Below are positions 52,239-61,114 of a DNA stretch of 64,000 nt, in pieces; position 1 is the first letter of the stretch; every line of letters begins with the position of its first letter. The DNA is from Gracilibacillus dipsosauri (lineage in GTDB: Bacteria; Bacillota; Bacilli; Bacillales; Amphibacillaceae). Both the position numbers and the translations under genes were made by a program. Location of the stretch: contig NZ_QGTD01000005.1 of assembly GCF_003176895.1 (NCBI RefSeq), forward strand, positions 372,001-436,000, written 5' to 3'. A model generated the notes under the pieces. The model did no database searches. It was not told the origin of the DNA and worked only from the letters and a program-made list of their open reading frames with translations.

Positions 52239-53690
52239 ATGTCACAAGAAAATTTGGCACGCACAACAGGTGATCGAAAAATAAATCAGCTAACCTTTCG
52301 TCTTGGCCCATTGGGTGCTGCCATTCCTTTATTGTTTTTTGTTATTTGGGCCATCACAACAAGTGTTCTTCAATTATCATCTGAAATCGGCTTAGTGCTT
52401 GGAGCTGTATTCGGTATTACACTAGGATTATTTTTCTGTAAAAGTAAATGGGCTGATTATGCACAGGGGTTATTTGACGGACTTGCGCAACCAATTGGAG
52501 TTGTAGCAATGGTTGCATGGTTCTATGCAGGGATGTTTGCACAAGTCCTGCAGGTAGGTGGTTTAGTAGAGGGCTTAGTATGGATTGGATCGATTACTGG
52601 ATTTACTGGTGGATTATTTGTTGGCATGACATTTGTGCTTGCAGCGGTTTTTTCTACCGCAGTCGGAACTGGGTATGGTACTACAGTTGCTTTCTGTACT
52701 TTAATGTATCCAGCAGGGGTTGCAACGGGAGCTGACCCAACGATTCTATTTGCTGCGATATTGGCAGGAGCGGTTTTTGGTGATAACTTAGCACCTGTTT
52801 CCGACACGACAATTGTTTCTGCTACTACACAAGATGCAGATGTCCCGGGTGTTGTTCGTAGTCGATTCAAATATGCAATTGCTGCCGCTATCCCGACACT
52901 CCTTTTATTCATCATTTTTGGTGGTGGAGGCACCATAGAAAATCAGGCGAGTATTGAATCTACAACAAGTCCTACTGGCTTAGTAATGCTGATTCCATTT
53001 GCGATTGTTTTAATCTTAGCTCTTTCAGGACATCATATTATTACATCACTGACCTGGGGGATTCTAGTAGCAGTCGGGACGATTGCTCTGTTCCCAATTG
53101 GTTCTATTGGTGATATTCTAAGCTTTAATCCTGATTCTGATAGCATTGTCGAAGGCGCCTTAATAGACGGTATTAGTGGTTATATTAATATGGCCATCCT
53201 TATTCTATTAATCGTCGCTGCTGCCCATCTTCTTAAGCTTGGTGGGACAATGGAGGTTATAACTAAAACCTTAGTAAAATGGATTAAAAACTCTGTAAGA
53301 AGAGCAGAACTTGCCATCTGGAGTATTGTCGCATTACTCAACAGTGCGATTACGATTAATACTGCTGCTGAAATTGCTGCAGCACCTTTCGTTAAAGAAA
53401 TCGGAGAAAAATACCATATCCATCGCTATCGACGGGCAAATATGCTAGATGCGGTCACTTCTGCATTAGGTTATATTTTTCCTTGGGGAGCGCCAGTTTT
53501 ACTCGGCTGGTCTACGATTACGATGATGAAGGATACGTATGAGTGGTTGCCTATCGTTGCACCTACTTCCGTATTCCCCTTCGTCTTTCAAGGATGGTTC
53601 CTCGTTATTGTCATGCTTGTCGCGGCACTTACTGGCTGGGGACTACGTTACCAAGGCAAAAATGGAGAAGAATTAAAAAAACAAAAATAA
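52239..53690 (+). CDS. NhaC-family Na+/H+ antiporter
   Basis: A 483-aa secondary transporter with about eleven helices and the NhaC block 'AVFGDNLAPVSDTTIVSATTQDADV'. 'INTAAEIAAAPFVKEIGEKYHIHRYRRANMLDAVTSALGYIFPWGAPVLL' marks the second half. It probably exchanges sodium for protons, in line with a salt-tolerant host. It has an AAGGAGGG ribosome site and a strong terminator 3 bp after the stop. Confidence 0.88.
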   Translation: MSQENLARTTGDRKINQLTFRLGPLGAAIPLLFFVIWAITTSVLQLSSEIGLVLGAVFGITLGLFFCKSKWADYAQGLFDGLAQPIGVVAMVAWFYAGMFAQVLQVGGLVEGLVWIGSITGFTGGLFVGMTFVLAAVFSTAVGTGYGTTVAFCTLMYPAGVATGADPTILFAAILAGAVFGDNLAPVSDTTIVSATTQDADVPGVVRSRFKYAIAAAIPTLLLFIIFGGGGTIENQASIESTTSPTGLVMLIPFAIVLILALSGHHIITSLTWGILVAVGTIALFPIGSIGDILSFNPDSDSIVEGALIDGISGYINMAILILLIVAAAHLLKLGGTMEVITKTLVKWIKNSVRRAELAIWSIVALLNSAITINTAAEIAAAPFVKEIGEKYHIHRYRRANMLDAVTSALGYIFPWGAPVLLGWSTITMMKDTYEWLPIVAPTSVFPFVFQGWFLVIVMLVAALTGWGLRYQGKNGEELKKQK

Positions 53691-53693
53691 GCA

Positions 53694-53730
53694 AAAGGAT
53701 CGATGGGGGCTCCATCGATCCTTTGTTTTT
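53694..53730. terminator. Bidirectional terminator
   Basis: AAAGGATCGATGG (53694-53706) and CCATCGATCCTTT (53712-53724) pair perfectly over 13 bp, with GTTTTT following. It lies between the convergent antiporter and arabinanase genes. Confidence 0.9.
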
Positions 53731-56254
53731 ATGATTGACTGAGCTCGTCTAGTTGATTTGGCGATAGTTCTCCTTGATAAATACGTAAATCATCGATAGC
53801 ACCTTTAAATGGTGAATCCCAATGATTCACTGCTAGCCCAAAATCTGCCTCAGCATTGGTGAAAATATCAGGGAAATTAGCTCCTGAAAATTCCTCTTTT
53901 CCATTTAGATAGAGCTTAACCGTTCCATTGCTAACCGTAAATGCGACATGTGTCCACTCATTTGTTTTGATTTGGTAGCTAGCAGGTGCATCATACCAAG
54001 CTTCCCCAGACCAAAGCATTGTATTATCACCAGTTGGTCCTTTCGGAACTAAACTAAGCCAACTATCGGCTGTTCCACCAAAGAAGGTGGTCGTATAAGT
54101 GGTCAGCTGTTCTGGTTTCACCCAAAAGGAAACGGAGTACTCATGACTTGTAATAAGATCATCAGGTAATAAAATACCAGATTCCCCATCAAAATAGACA
54201 GCCTCTCCAGCTACCCCTTGCTCGTAGGAGATAGATCCACCAGTATTCGTGAGTCGATCACCAGTGACCGTCCCACTACCAAAATCACCATGCTGATCTG
54301 TTAAACTACCATCAAAAGAAAAATGGCTCGTCATCGATGCATCCTGATATGGCAATACCGTAATATCAAATGACTTTGTTGCTGACTCACTTCCTTTTGT
54401 GATCGTAGCTGTTAATGTTGCTGTAGATGGCCCTTCATCTGCAGATGGTCGATGAATCTCACCTGTATTCGTAATCACCAATTCATCGGAAGTTTGCCAT
54501 ACAATGGCAGCCCCTGTCGTGCCCTCGGTTGGAAGCACTAAATGACTAACCACCTCTGATGTGTTCCCAAGATCTAGATCCTCTACAATTGCTTGAACTA
54601 CCTCTTCATCAAATCTGTTTTCTTGTTTACTACCCCAAACGGTTATTCCTTCATCAGATAATGCAGTAAAGGTCATCACATATTTTTCAGCTGCTGGATC
54701 CCACTGTGGAGCGAATACCCCTTTATATGTTTGACCATCCAGTGTTAATTCCGCTTGATTGTGGCTTGTTTTTTTCCAGCTACCTTCTACGGCACCTGTT
54801 ACTTTGTTATTTTTGTGCAAGGTTATATACTCTGATTTTACTATCTCGCCAGAATATTCATTACCATGGTTGATATATTTATAGATTCCAGCAATGTCTT
54901 TTCTATTCACCTTTTCTAATTGCTTACCAGTATAGCGGAAAGGTGAAACAACTGGCCATCCCTCTTCATTCATGAAAATGGAGTGAATCCTTACTTCATG
55001 TGCTTCCCCTTGATTAGGAAAACGGGTATGGAAGACTAAAAGTTGCTCGTTTGTTTCTTCATCTACATAAACCGAATTATGACCAGGAGATTTATAGCCG
55101 AAGCCCTCTCCTTCTCCAGGGTCGCCTACTTTTTGATCAAATAAGAAATTCCCCATTATTTTATTTCCATAAGTATGATTAGATACATTACCTGGTAGTA
55201 CCGCATCTTGTCCCTTTGCATCTAGATAAGGCCCATCTGGATTTTCGGAGCGGAATACACGCATATTATAGCCCCCATCAGCGCCTAACCATCCATACGT
55301 TACGTATAGGTAGTAGTAGCCTGTTTCTTGGTTATAGACAATGTATGGTCCTTCTCCAGATTTAGTATAACCCCCAGCTATTTTCGTGCCGAAATAGCGA
55401 TCAATCATTCTACCATCCTTTGTTTGTCCATCTTCTCCAGGATGAATTAATTGACCCGTTTCTTTATCAACCTCTAGTAAGAAAATACCTCCAGACCATG
55501 AGCCATACGTCATCCAGAGCTTGCCATTCTCGTCATAGAATAAGTTGCCATCAATAGCATTCGGATACATCGCATTATTATAGGAACCATCACTATTAAA
55601 CCAATTTTGATTTTCTGCTGTTAATGTTCCTTCCTCAATCATAGGTTGAATATTCGTGTTTTCCCACTGTTTATTTACATCACTATTGTTATCATATGCC
55701 TCATGCTCAGTAAATCCAGAATAAACGACTGTATCCACATATTCATACGGACCCTCAATCTCCTTTGATACAGCGTAACCGATCGCAGAGCGTATATACG
55801 TTGAGGATGCACTATAATAAATCATATAAGCCCCTTTGGAGCCATCCTCATTGACGTAATCCTTATTGTAAAAAATATCAGGCGCCCATACGGCAAATCC
55901 ACCTGCACTATCGGCATCATCCTCCCCTGCCCACTCGAAGGATCCTGCCAAGTTTTCTGAAAGGTCTCCATAAAGTGCATTATTCGGTGTTGTATAACCA
56001 TTAGTGAATCTCTCCCAGCTCATCAAATCCTTTGACTTCGCCGCTTCAATATGCGTCCCAAATACATAATACGTATCCCCCTCCTTAATGATCGAAGGGT
56101 CATGTACAGATACATCTTCAAAATTTGCTGGAGGGCCTTCCAAGGATTGTTCTGGTTTATTACTATTTTTATCCTTCATACTAGCACCTACTGTTGACGG
56201 AATAATGATCATTGCAAGAAATAATAAAAAAGCCTTAGAGAAAAGTGATTTCAC
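53729..56254 (-). CDS. Secreted GH43 endo-arabinanase, multidomain
   Basis: An 841-aa secreted enzyme. The start is GTG 56254: AAAGGAGTGG lies just before it, so the apparent ATG at 56272 is upstream of the ribosome site. A signal peptide (about 1-24, TVGA) is followed by a GH43 five-blade domain (about 45-430) with catalytic Asp52 (VHDPS). A lipocalin-like C-terminal arabinanase module follows (about 445-560), then an Ig-like domain (about 565-640) and a concanavalin/LamG-type carbohydrate-binding domain (about 645-835). It should cut alpha-1,5-arabinan outside the cell. Candidate cre and AraR sites lie upstream. Confidence 0.88.
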   Translation of the reverse strand: MKSLFSKAFLLFLAMIIIPSTVGASMKDKNSNKPEQSLEGPPANFEDVSVHDPSIIKEGDTYYVFGTHIEAAKSKDLMSWERFTNGYTTPNNALYGDLSENLAGSFEWAGEDDADSAGGFAVWAPDIFYNKDYVNEDGSKGAYMIYYSASSTYIRSAIGYAVSKEIEGPYEYVDTVVYSGFTEHEAYDNNSDVNKQWENTNIQPMIEEGTLTAENQNWFNSDGSYNNAMYPNAIDGNLFYDENGKLWMTYGSWSGGIFLLEVDKETGQLIHPGEDGQTKDGRMIDRYFGTKIAGGYTKSGEGPYIVYNQETGYYYLYVTYGWLGADGGYNMRVFRSENPDGPYLDAKGQDAVLPGNVSNHTYGNKIMGNFLFDQKVGDPGEGEGFGYKSPGHNSVYVDEETNEQLLVFHTRFPNQGEAHEVRIHSIFMNEEGWPVVSPFRYTGKQLEKVNRKDIAGIYKYINHGNEYSGEIVKSEYITLHKNNKVTGAVEGSWKKTSHNQAELTLDGQTYKGVFAPQWDPAAEKYVMTFTALSDEGITVWGSKQENRFDEEVVQAIVEDLDLGNTSEVVSHLVLPTEGTTGAAIVWQTSDELVITNTGEIHRPSADEGPSTATLTATITKGSESATKSFDITVLPYQDASMTSHFSFDGSLTDQHGDFGSGTVTGDRLTNTGGSISYEQGVAGEAVYFDGESGILLPDDLITSHEYSVSFWVKPEQLTTYTTTFFGGTADSWLSLVPKGPTGDNTMLWSGEAWYDAPASYQIKTNEWTHVAFTVSNGTVKLYLNGKEEFSGANFPDIFTNAEADFGLAVNHWDSPFKGAIDDLRIYQGELSPNQLDELSQS

Positions 56255-56348
56255 ATTTCCACTCCTTTCCATAGTTTAGATCTTACAGGTCTTACCATTA
56301 CTAATTACTGAAGTATTGCATCCCCCCTTTCAAATAGTAAAAATAAGA

Positions 56349-56363
56349 TTGAATTCGCTTACA
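56349..56363. promoter_or_regulatory. Candidate cre site of the arabinanase
   Basis: TTGAATTCGCTTACA matches the CcpA consensus with one mismatch at a fixed base. It lies just downstream of the -10 of the arabinanase promoter. Confidence 0.5.
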
Positions 56364-56529
56364 TAATATGTATGATTAATTTATTAATTAATTAAATTTT
56401 ATATATTCAGAAAATACCTTTTTAGAGTTTACTTAATTGTTAAGTTCATAAACTATTTATGTATAAAAATATATTCATAGATTAACAATAGGATACAACA
56501 AGTTATCGCTATTTTCAACAAAAAAATAA

Positions 56530-56545
56530 AAATGTACGTACGAAT
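56530..56545. promoter_or_regulatory. Candidate AraR operator
   Basis: AAATGTACGTACGAAT has the perfect palindromic core GTACGTAC and matches the B. subtilis AraR pattern (AWTTGTACGTACAAWT) at 14 of 16 positions. It lies about 280 bp before the arabinanase start. AraR controls arabinanases in B. subtilis, and no araR is in this window. Confidence 0.55.
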
Positions 56546-56724
56546 AAAAAGACCTATATTCATAGGATCATAGATTAAAAAATACCACTTCACATGTAAA
56601 GTAGTGAAATGGCCGGACAAAGTTATCTGTACAAATTTTGATATTTTTTATTGGGAGAAAAGCGAATTTTAGCGAGATACAATTGTGCCTTTTCAAAAAT
56701 TTAAGTAGTGATCAAATGTGCATT

Positions 56725-56754
56725 AAAAAAGGCAATCGCTTAGTAGCGATGCCT
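56725..56754 (-). terminator. Terminator of the acidic lipoprotein gene
   Basis: GGC-A-ATCGCT and AGCGAT-GCC pair with one bulged base and a 4-nt loop, followed by six T on the minus strand. Confidence 0.8.
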
Positions 56755-56763
56755 CCAGATTGA

Positions 56764-57264
56764 TTACATCATTTCTTCTATACTTCCATTTTCTTTATTC
56801 ACAATATACCAGCCCATTGTAGCTGTATGACTAACGTCTCCATTGGATACGGATTCGTACACTTGGATCACATAATTTCCATTCTCGTCCAAATGGTCGA
56901 CAACGACATTAATTTCGCTATTTGCTCCAATTTGCAAGTGTTCTTTCACTTTATTTATGGCGACGTCCTCTGTTATTTCTGTATTTTCTTCTTTATCAGA
57001 AGGTTTTTCAGAGCCATCTGTATTTTCACCTGCTTGTTCTTCATTTGACGGCACACTTACTCCATCTTCCTCTAGTTGTTGCTCTTCTGTTCCCTCTTCT
57101 TGATCAGTTGGATCTTGATTTTGTTTGGGATCGTCTGTAGTTTGCTCTACTTTATTCTCTGAATCGGTTTCTTCCTGCGCCTTCCCTACTTGTTCCTCTT
57201 CATTTTGTGTACAGGCAACTAATACAAATAATAGTAAAAATAAAGATAATATTTTCTTTTTCAA
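56764..57264 (-). CDS. Acidic lipoprotein with PepSY-like C-terminus
   Basis: A 166-aa lipoprotein (lipobox LVAC, Cys18). Residues about 20-95 form a low-complexity linker rich in Glu, Asp, Gln and Thr. The last 65 residues form a small domain ('DVAINKVKEHLQIGANSEINVVVDH' to 'GWYIVNKENGSIEEMM') similar in outline to PepSY/YpmB-type domains. The acidic linker suits a salt-tolerant cell surface. TTG 57264 is preferred (GGGGG 9 bp before); GTG 57270 is possible. Function is unknown. Confidence 0.75.
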   Translation of the reverse strand: MKKKILSLFLLLFVLVACTQNEEEQVGKAQEETDSENKVEQTTDDPKQNQDPTDQEEGTEEQQLEEDGVSVPSNEEQAGENTDGSEKPSDKEENTEITEDVAINKVKEHLQIGANSEINVVVDHLDENGNYVIQVYESVSNGDVSHTATMGWYIVNKENGSIEEMM

Positions 57265-57365
57265 TGTCACCAGCCCCCTTTTTCTAGTATATTTTTACTA
57301 CTTTTCGTTTCTACTCTAATCATAGCAGATTCCACTTCATGATGACAATTAGTAAATAAGGGTAG

Positions 57366-57387
57366 TTATTGATTGATCAATTACTAA
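57366..57387. promoter_or_regulatory. Third, degenerate TetR-type operator
   Basis: On the minus strand TTAGTAATT, GATC and AATCAATAA follow the pattern of the two operators at 58369 and 58414 with one and two mismatches in the arms. It overlaps the stop codon of the epimerase gene (57384-57386). Confidence 0.5.
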
Positions 57388-58349
57388 GGGTGAATTCTAC
57401 CTCTCTTTAATGCATAAATTGTCTCACTAATGCCTTGTTCAAATGGGGTTTGAGGGATGGTACCCAATTTATTCTTTGTCTTTTCTCCGTTTAGTACAAA
57501 AGGTTCTTCTGTTAAATAGAGCATTTCCACTACTTCCTTCATGACAGGCTGAAACAACCCCAAGATAGAAAGACTAAATTTTCCAAGTGGTAAAACTATT
57601 TTGTTCGATCCATTCACTTGTTGTGCAATTTTAACAATGTCCCTTCCTGAAATGAGCCCGGGTCCAGGAATATGCCAGTTTTGGCGATAAGCATCGTCAT
57701 GATAAGCAAGTTCTAGAATCATTTTTGCAGCGTCTGGTAAATAGACAAATTCCCGGGGTATCCTCATATTTCCAAGGAAAAAAGTGGATTTATTTCTTGC
57801 GATATCCTTCATCGTCATTCCTAAATAAGAAGCATCATTAGCTGTTGGACCATAGTAATCTGGCAATCTTACTATCATTGGCATTGCATTAGCAAAGCGA
57901 TTATCGAAGACTAAATTTTCATAATCTAATCTTACCTTCCCTTTTCTTGTATGCGGATTTTTCGGATGAGCTTCTGTTGCCGGTGCCATTGTTCTTTTTC
58001 CATAAGGATATATTCCATCTGCAACAATTACTTTCTTTTGGAACCGATGAGCGAATGTCATCACACTTTCCCCAAGGTCTAGTAACTGCTCCTCCATTTT
58101 GTGATAGGGAACATTTGCACAATGGAAAATAACATCTGCATTTATCCCTGCTTTTTCGAGATCTGTTGTCTTCATTGCATCCCCAACTGCCAATGTGAAC
58201 AAATGTGGATGATGGAGTTTCGATTTTAATTGTTCCAATTTTTCCTTTGAACGGCCAAAAAGGATAGACTTCACTCCTCTAATGTCTAATTCATTTGTAA
58301 TAGCAGCCCCTACACCGCCAGTTGCACCTAGAACCATTGCTACTTCCAT
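57384..58349 (-). CDS. NAD(P)-dependent epimerase/reductase
   Basis: The 321-aa extended SDR-type protein has the dinucleotide loop GATGGVG at residues 8-14, 'VIFHCANVPYHK', 'VRLPDYYGP' and 'NWHIPGPGLISG'. Catalytic Tyr in a normal YxxxK is not obvious: 'IYPYGKRTM' may supply it (YGK). It could be a nucleotide-sugar epimerase, an atypical reductase or an NmrA-like sensor. TetR-type operators flank its promoter, so the TetR gene upstream is its likely regulator. Confidence 0.8.
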   Translation of the reverse strand: MEVAMVLGATGGVGAAITNELDIRGVKSILFGRSKEKLEQLKSKLHHPHLFTLAVGDAMKTTDLEKAGINADVIFHCANVPYHKMEEQLLDLGESVMTFAHRFQKKVIVADGIYPYGKRTMAPATEAHPKNPHTRKGKVRLDYENLVFDNRFANAMPMIVRLPDYYGPTANDASYLGMTMKDIARNKSTFFLGNMRIPREFVYLPDAAKMILELAYHDDAYRQNWHIPGPGLISGRDIVKIAQQVNGSNKIVLPLGKFSLSILGLFQPVMKEVVEMLYLTEEPFVLNGEKTKNKLGTIPQTPFEQGISETIYALKRGRIHP

Positions 58350-58368
58350 TTGTTCTTCCTCCTCCTTT

Positions 58369-58390
58369 TTAGTGATTGATTAATCACTAA
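58369..58390. promoter_or_regulatory. TetR-type operator 1
   Basis: TTAGTGATT (58369-58377) and AATCACTAA (58382-58390) are perfect 9-bp arms around GATT. It lies 10 bp downstream of the epimerase -10, over the likely transcription start. Confidence 0.75.
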
Positions 58391-58399
58391 CTAAATCCA

Positions 58400-58428
58400 A
58401 GTATAATATATAGTTAGTGATTAATCAA
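58400..58428 (-). promoter_or_regulatory. SigA promoter of the epimerase gene
   Basis: On the minus strand TTGATT (58428-58423) and TATACT (58405-58400) are separated by 17 bp. The -35 lies inside operator 2, and operator 1 follows the -10. Confidence 0.75.
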
Positions 58429-58435
58429 TCACTTT
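58414..58435. promoter_or_regulatory. TetR-type operator 2
   Basis: TTAGTGATT (58414-58422), AATC and AATCACTTT repeat operator 1 with two arm mismatches. It covers the -35 of the epimerase promoter, 45 bp from operator 1. Confidence 0.7.
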
Positions 58436-58446
58436 TTTATAATAAA

Positions 58447-58474
58447 AAGAAGATAAGCGTATAAATCACTTATC
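58447..58474 (-). terminator. Weak terminator of the TetR gene
   Basis: GATAAG and CTTATC form a short stem around an AT loop, with a T-rich run on the minus strand. It lies at the end of the tetR-type gene (stop at 58470). Confidence 0.4.
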
Positions 58475-58997
58475 CCCTTTTTTTATGAAGTAGTTCAGGC
58501 ATGTCTAATGCCATGGATACATTACAGAGCATTCCTCTTGCCAAAAAGAGAAAAGCCCGCTCCTCTGAATTTTCTATATTTGCTTCTTTAAAAGCATCTA
58601 CAACCAATGAATTCACCTCTCGAAATCCCCTTTGCATTTCTGTACGAATGGAGTCATCAGGAATGGTTTGGGACTGCATTTGCAAGAGAATCTCACTTTT
58701 ATAGGATCGTAAAATCTCTTCATAGGCCTCGATTAGCTCCCATTCTAATTTGTCTGCTGAAGTTATCTCTACCGTTTTTCGAAAGCTTTTGATAATTCTT
58801 TCCCAAGATAATTGAAGTGCATTTAACAATAGCTCTTCCTTTGAAGAAAAGAATTTAAAAATGTACGGTTGGGAAATACTTGCTCGCTCTGCTACTTTTG
58901 CTGTTGTAGCACGATAATATCCAATTTCTGCGAATACTTCGATAGCAGCAGATAATATTTCATTTTTGCGATTTGTTTTTTTTGATTCTTTTTCCAA
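58470..58997 (-). CDS. TetR-family repressor
   Basis: The 175-aa regulator has the N-terminal helix-turn-helix 'ILSAAIEVFAEIGYYRATTAKVAERASISQPYIFKFFSSKEELL' and a helical ligand domain. It starts with TTG, with AGGTG about 10 bp before. It lies upstream of the epimerase in the same direction. Inverted repeats of the TetR type lie at the epimerase promoter, and I infer that it represses that gene. It shows no such site at its own start. Confidence 0.9.
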   Translation of the reverse strand: MEKESKKTNRKNEILSAAIEVFAEIGYYRATTAKVAERASISQPYIFKFFSSKEELLLNALQLSWERIIKSFRKTVEITSADKLEWELIEAYEEILRSYKSEILLQMQSQTIPDDSIRTEMQRGFREVNSLVVDAFKEANIENSEERAFLFLARGMLCNVSMALDMPELLHKKRG

Positions 58998-59043
58998 TCT
59001 TTCTCAACACCTTTTTTTAGTAGTTAGAGATTTCCTCATCATT

Positions 59044-60216
59044 CTAAAACAAATTCAATTGCCCAATTCGTGCCACTGCGGCCACTAGACGCTCTTCCTT
59101 ATCCAACAGACCAATCCTTACAAAGCCCTCTCCCGCTTGTCCAAAGCCAATTCCTGGTGCAGTAACGACATGTGCCTTTTCTAATAAAAGCTCCGAGAAT
59201 TGCTCTGAAGTATAGCCTTCTGCGACTGGCATCCAAACAAAGAAAGACCCTTTTGCCACTCCTCCATGCCAGCCTATTTGTGCAGCAGCCTTCAGAAAAG
59301 TCGCTCGTCTACCTTCATACACTTGGTTATTTGTTTGCATTGCTTTTTCACCGTGAAGTAAGGCTTCCTTTGCTGCATATTGAATCGCACCAAATATGCT
59401 CACATAGAAATGATCCTGCATTCGTTCTATGCTCTCAATTACGGAGGCATTTCCTACAGCAAAGCCGATTCTCCAGCCAGCCATATTAAAGGTTTTCGAG
59501 AGGGTATACATTTCCACCCCAATATCCTTTGCCCCTTCTGCCTGTAAGAAGCTTGGTGGCTTCCTATCCTCAAAGCCGATTGCTCCATAAGCAAAATCAT
59601 GGACGACACAAATATGATGCTCTTTGGCAACTGTGACAGTTTCTTCAAAAAATTCCAGTGTTGCCGTGGCTGCTGTAGGGTTATTGGGATAATTTAAAAA
59701 CATTAATTTAGCACGATCCAAATCCTCTTTATCCATTAAACCATAGTCAGGTAAAAAATCATTTTCCTTTAACAAAGGCATATAAACTGCTTGCGCATTG
59801 GCTATAGCGATTCCAGACATATAATCCGGATAGCCTGGGTCTGGAACAAGCACCCGATCACCAGGATTGAGGAGACATTGGCTGATTTCTACTAGACCTG
59901 TCTTCGCACCAAATAAAATCGCTACTTCTTTGTTTGGATCAAGATTGACGCCATACTCTCTCAGATAAAATTCCGCCACTGCCTCCTTTAAAAAGGAATA
60001 GCCTTGAAAGGGCGGATATTTGTGAAATTTTGGATTTTTACTTGCTTCTTGTAATGCCTTCACAATAAATTTAGGTGTCGGGAGATCAGGATTCCCTTGC
60101 CCTAAATTAATAACATCATGCCCCTCTACTACTAAGGTTTGCACCTTTTTAACGAGATTTGCAAAAAACTGCTCTGGTAATCTTTTTAAAGTGTCTGAGA
60201 CGTCAAATTTATGCAT
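59044..60216 (-). CDS. mtnE: PLP aminotransferase, MtnE-like
   Basis: The 390-aa class I/II aminotransferase has the PLP lysine in 'YTLSKTFNMAGWRIGFAVG', 'LGQGNPDLPTP' for the substrate arm, 'LFGAKTGLVEI' and 'NYPNNPTAA'. Its position next to an MtnU-type amidase matches the B. subtilis pair mtnE-mtnU, where it transaminates 4-methylthio-2-oxobutanoate to methionine. Other small-substrate aminotransferases remain possible. It overlaps the amidase gene by 8 bp. Confidence 0.82.
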   Translation of the reverse strand: MHKFDVSDTLKRLPEQFFANLVKKVQTLVVEGHDVINLGQGNPDLPTPKFIVKALQEASKNPKFHKYPPFQGYSFLKEAVAEFYLREYGVNLDPNKEVAILFGAKTGLVEISQCLLNPGDRVLVPDPGYPDYMSGIAIANAQAVYMPLLKENDFLPDYGLMDKEDLDRAKLMFLNYPNNPTAATATLEFFEETVTVAKEHHICVVHDFAYGAIGFEDRKPPSFLQAEGAKDIGVEMYTLSKTFNMAGWRIGFAVGNASVIESIERMQDHFYVSIFGAIQYAAKEALLHGEKAMQTNNQVYEGRRATFLKAAAQIGWHGGVAKGSFFVWMPVAEGYTSEQFSELLLEKAHVVTAPGIGFGQAGEGFVRIGLLDKEERLVAAVARIGQLNLF

Positions 60217-61021
60217 GGAAATCTCCCTTCACTGATTCATATAAATGTGGGACACGACTTGTAAATATCGGAATGCTTTTACGTGTTTCTGTCACTTTTT
60301 CTAGCTGTAGTGTCACATGGAGGCTCGCTTCTTTTTCACTCGGACCACTTGTAACAAGCTTACCTGCAGGATCAATCACAAGTGATTCGCCAGCGAATTG
60401 TGTTTCCTTACAACTGCCAGAGCTATTCACTGCAATGATGTAGCATTGATTTTCAATCGCACGAGCATGCAACAGATACTTCCAATGCTCAATCCTCGCG
60501 CTTGGCCATTGGGCTACAATATGGATTACCTTTGCACCATTTAATGCTAATGGTCGTAATAGCTCAGGAAATCGGAGATCATAGCAGATGACTACTCCCA
60601 TCTTCACCCCATCTAATTCAAAATGACCTGCTTTATTTCGACCACCTTCTAAGTACTTAGGTTCATCGAGCATAGGAACTAAATGAATTTTGTCATATCG
60701 ATGAATGACCTCTCCTTCTCGATTCAACACAAAGCTAGAATTATAGATCCCGTCCTCTTTTTTATTGGCGACAGAGCCGCCCACTATATTAACGGAAAAT
60801 TCTTTCGCTAAATTACTTAAAAATGGAATCGTCGCTTTGCCATTTTGATCAGCTATTGGTTCTAATTGGTCTAGGGCATAGCCTGTGTTCCACATTTCTG
60901 GTAGGACAATGGTATCTGGCTTTGTCTCCATCATTTGCTTTTCTATCCAACTAGCAATCTTCTCGCGATTTTTTTCTGGGTTTGCCACATGGACATTCAT
61001 TTGATATAAGGCATACTTCAT
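60209..61021 (-). CDS. mtnU: Nitrilase-family amidase, MtnU-like
   Basis: A 270-aa carbon-nitrogen hydrolase with the Glu-Lys-Cys triad: Glu in 'VLPEMWNTG', Lys in 'HRYDKIHLVPML' and Cys in 'GVVICYDLRFPE'. MtnU is the omega-amidase that removes 2-oxoglutaramate made by MtnE when glutamine is the amino donor. ATG 61021 follows AGGTGTGATTGG; the 14 codons upstream were rejected. No SAM riboswitch was found ahead of it. Confidence 0.85.
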   Translation of the reverse strand: MKYALYQMNVHVANPEKNREKIASWIEKQMMETKPDTIVLPEMWNTGYALDQLEPIADQNGKATIPFLSNLAKEFSVNIVGGSVANKKEDGIYNSSFVLNREGEVIHRYDKIHLVPMLDEPKYLEGGRNKAGHFELDGVKMGVVICYDLRFPELLRPLALNGAKVIHIVAQWPSARIEHWKYLLHARAIENQCYIIAVNSSGSCKETQFAGESLVIDPAGKLVTSGPSEKEASLHVTLQLEKVTETRKSIPIFTSRVPHLYESVKGDFHA

Positions 61022-61083
61022 CCAATCACACCTACTAATGATTTTCTTTCTATTGTAAATCATTCGACCAAATAAAGAAATAT

Positions 61084-61114
61084 AGAAAAACCGATAAGCT
61101 TTAACTCATCGGTT
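61084..61114 (-). terminator. Terminator of malR
   Basis: AACCGAT (61089-61095) and ATCGGTT (61108-61114) pair with a 12-nt loop, followed by T-rich sequence on the minus strand. The stem overlaps the malR stop at 61106. Confidence 0.7.

Larger units (their letters stand above)
56273..56763. other. AT-rich regulatory region of the arabinanase
   Basis: This 491-bp stretch has no credible gene. Next to the arabinanase it has a -35/-10 pair (TTAATT, 17 bp, TATTAT on the minus strand) ending near 56364, a cre-like site at 56349-56363 and an AraR-like site at 56530-56545. The lipoprotein terminator is at 56725-56754. The rest is AT-rich and shows nothing clear. Confidence 0.55.

Noticed and set aside
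52523-52936. 137-aa ORF antisense to the antiporter
   Set aside because: It is the complement of a conserved membrane protein with no ribosome site or family motif.
61022-61105. SAM riboswitch before mtnU-mtnE
   Set aside because: The 84-bp gap to malR is too short, and no S-box core or terminator pair is visible.
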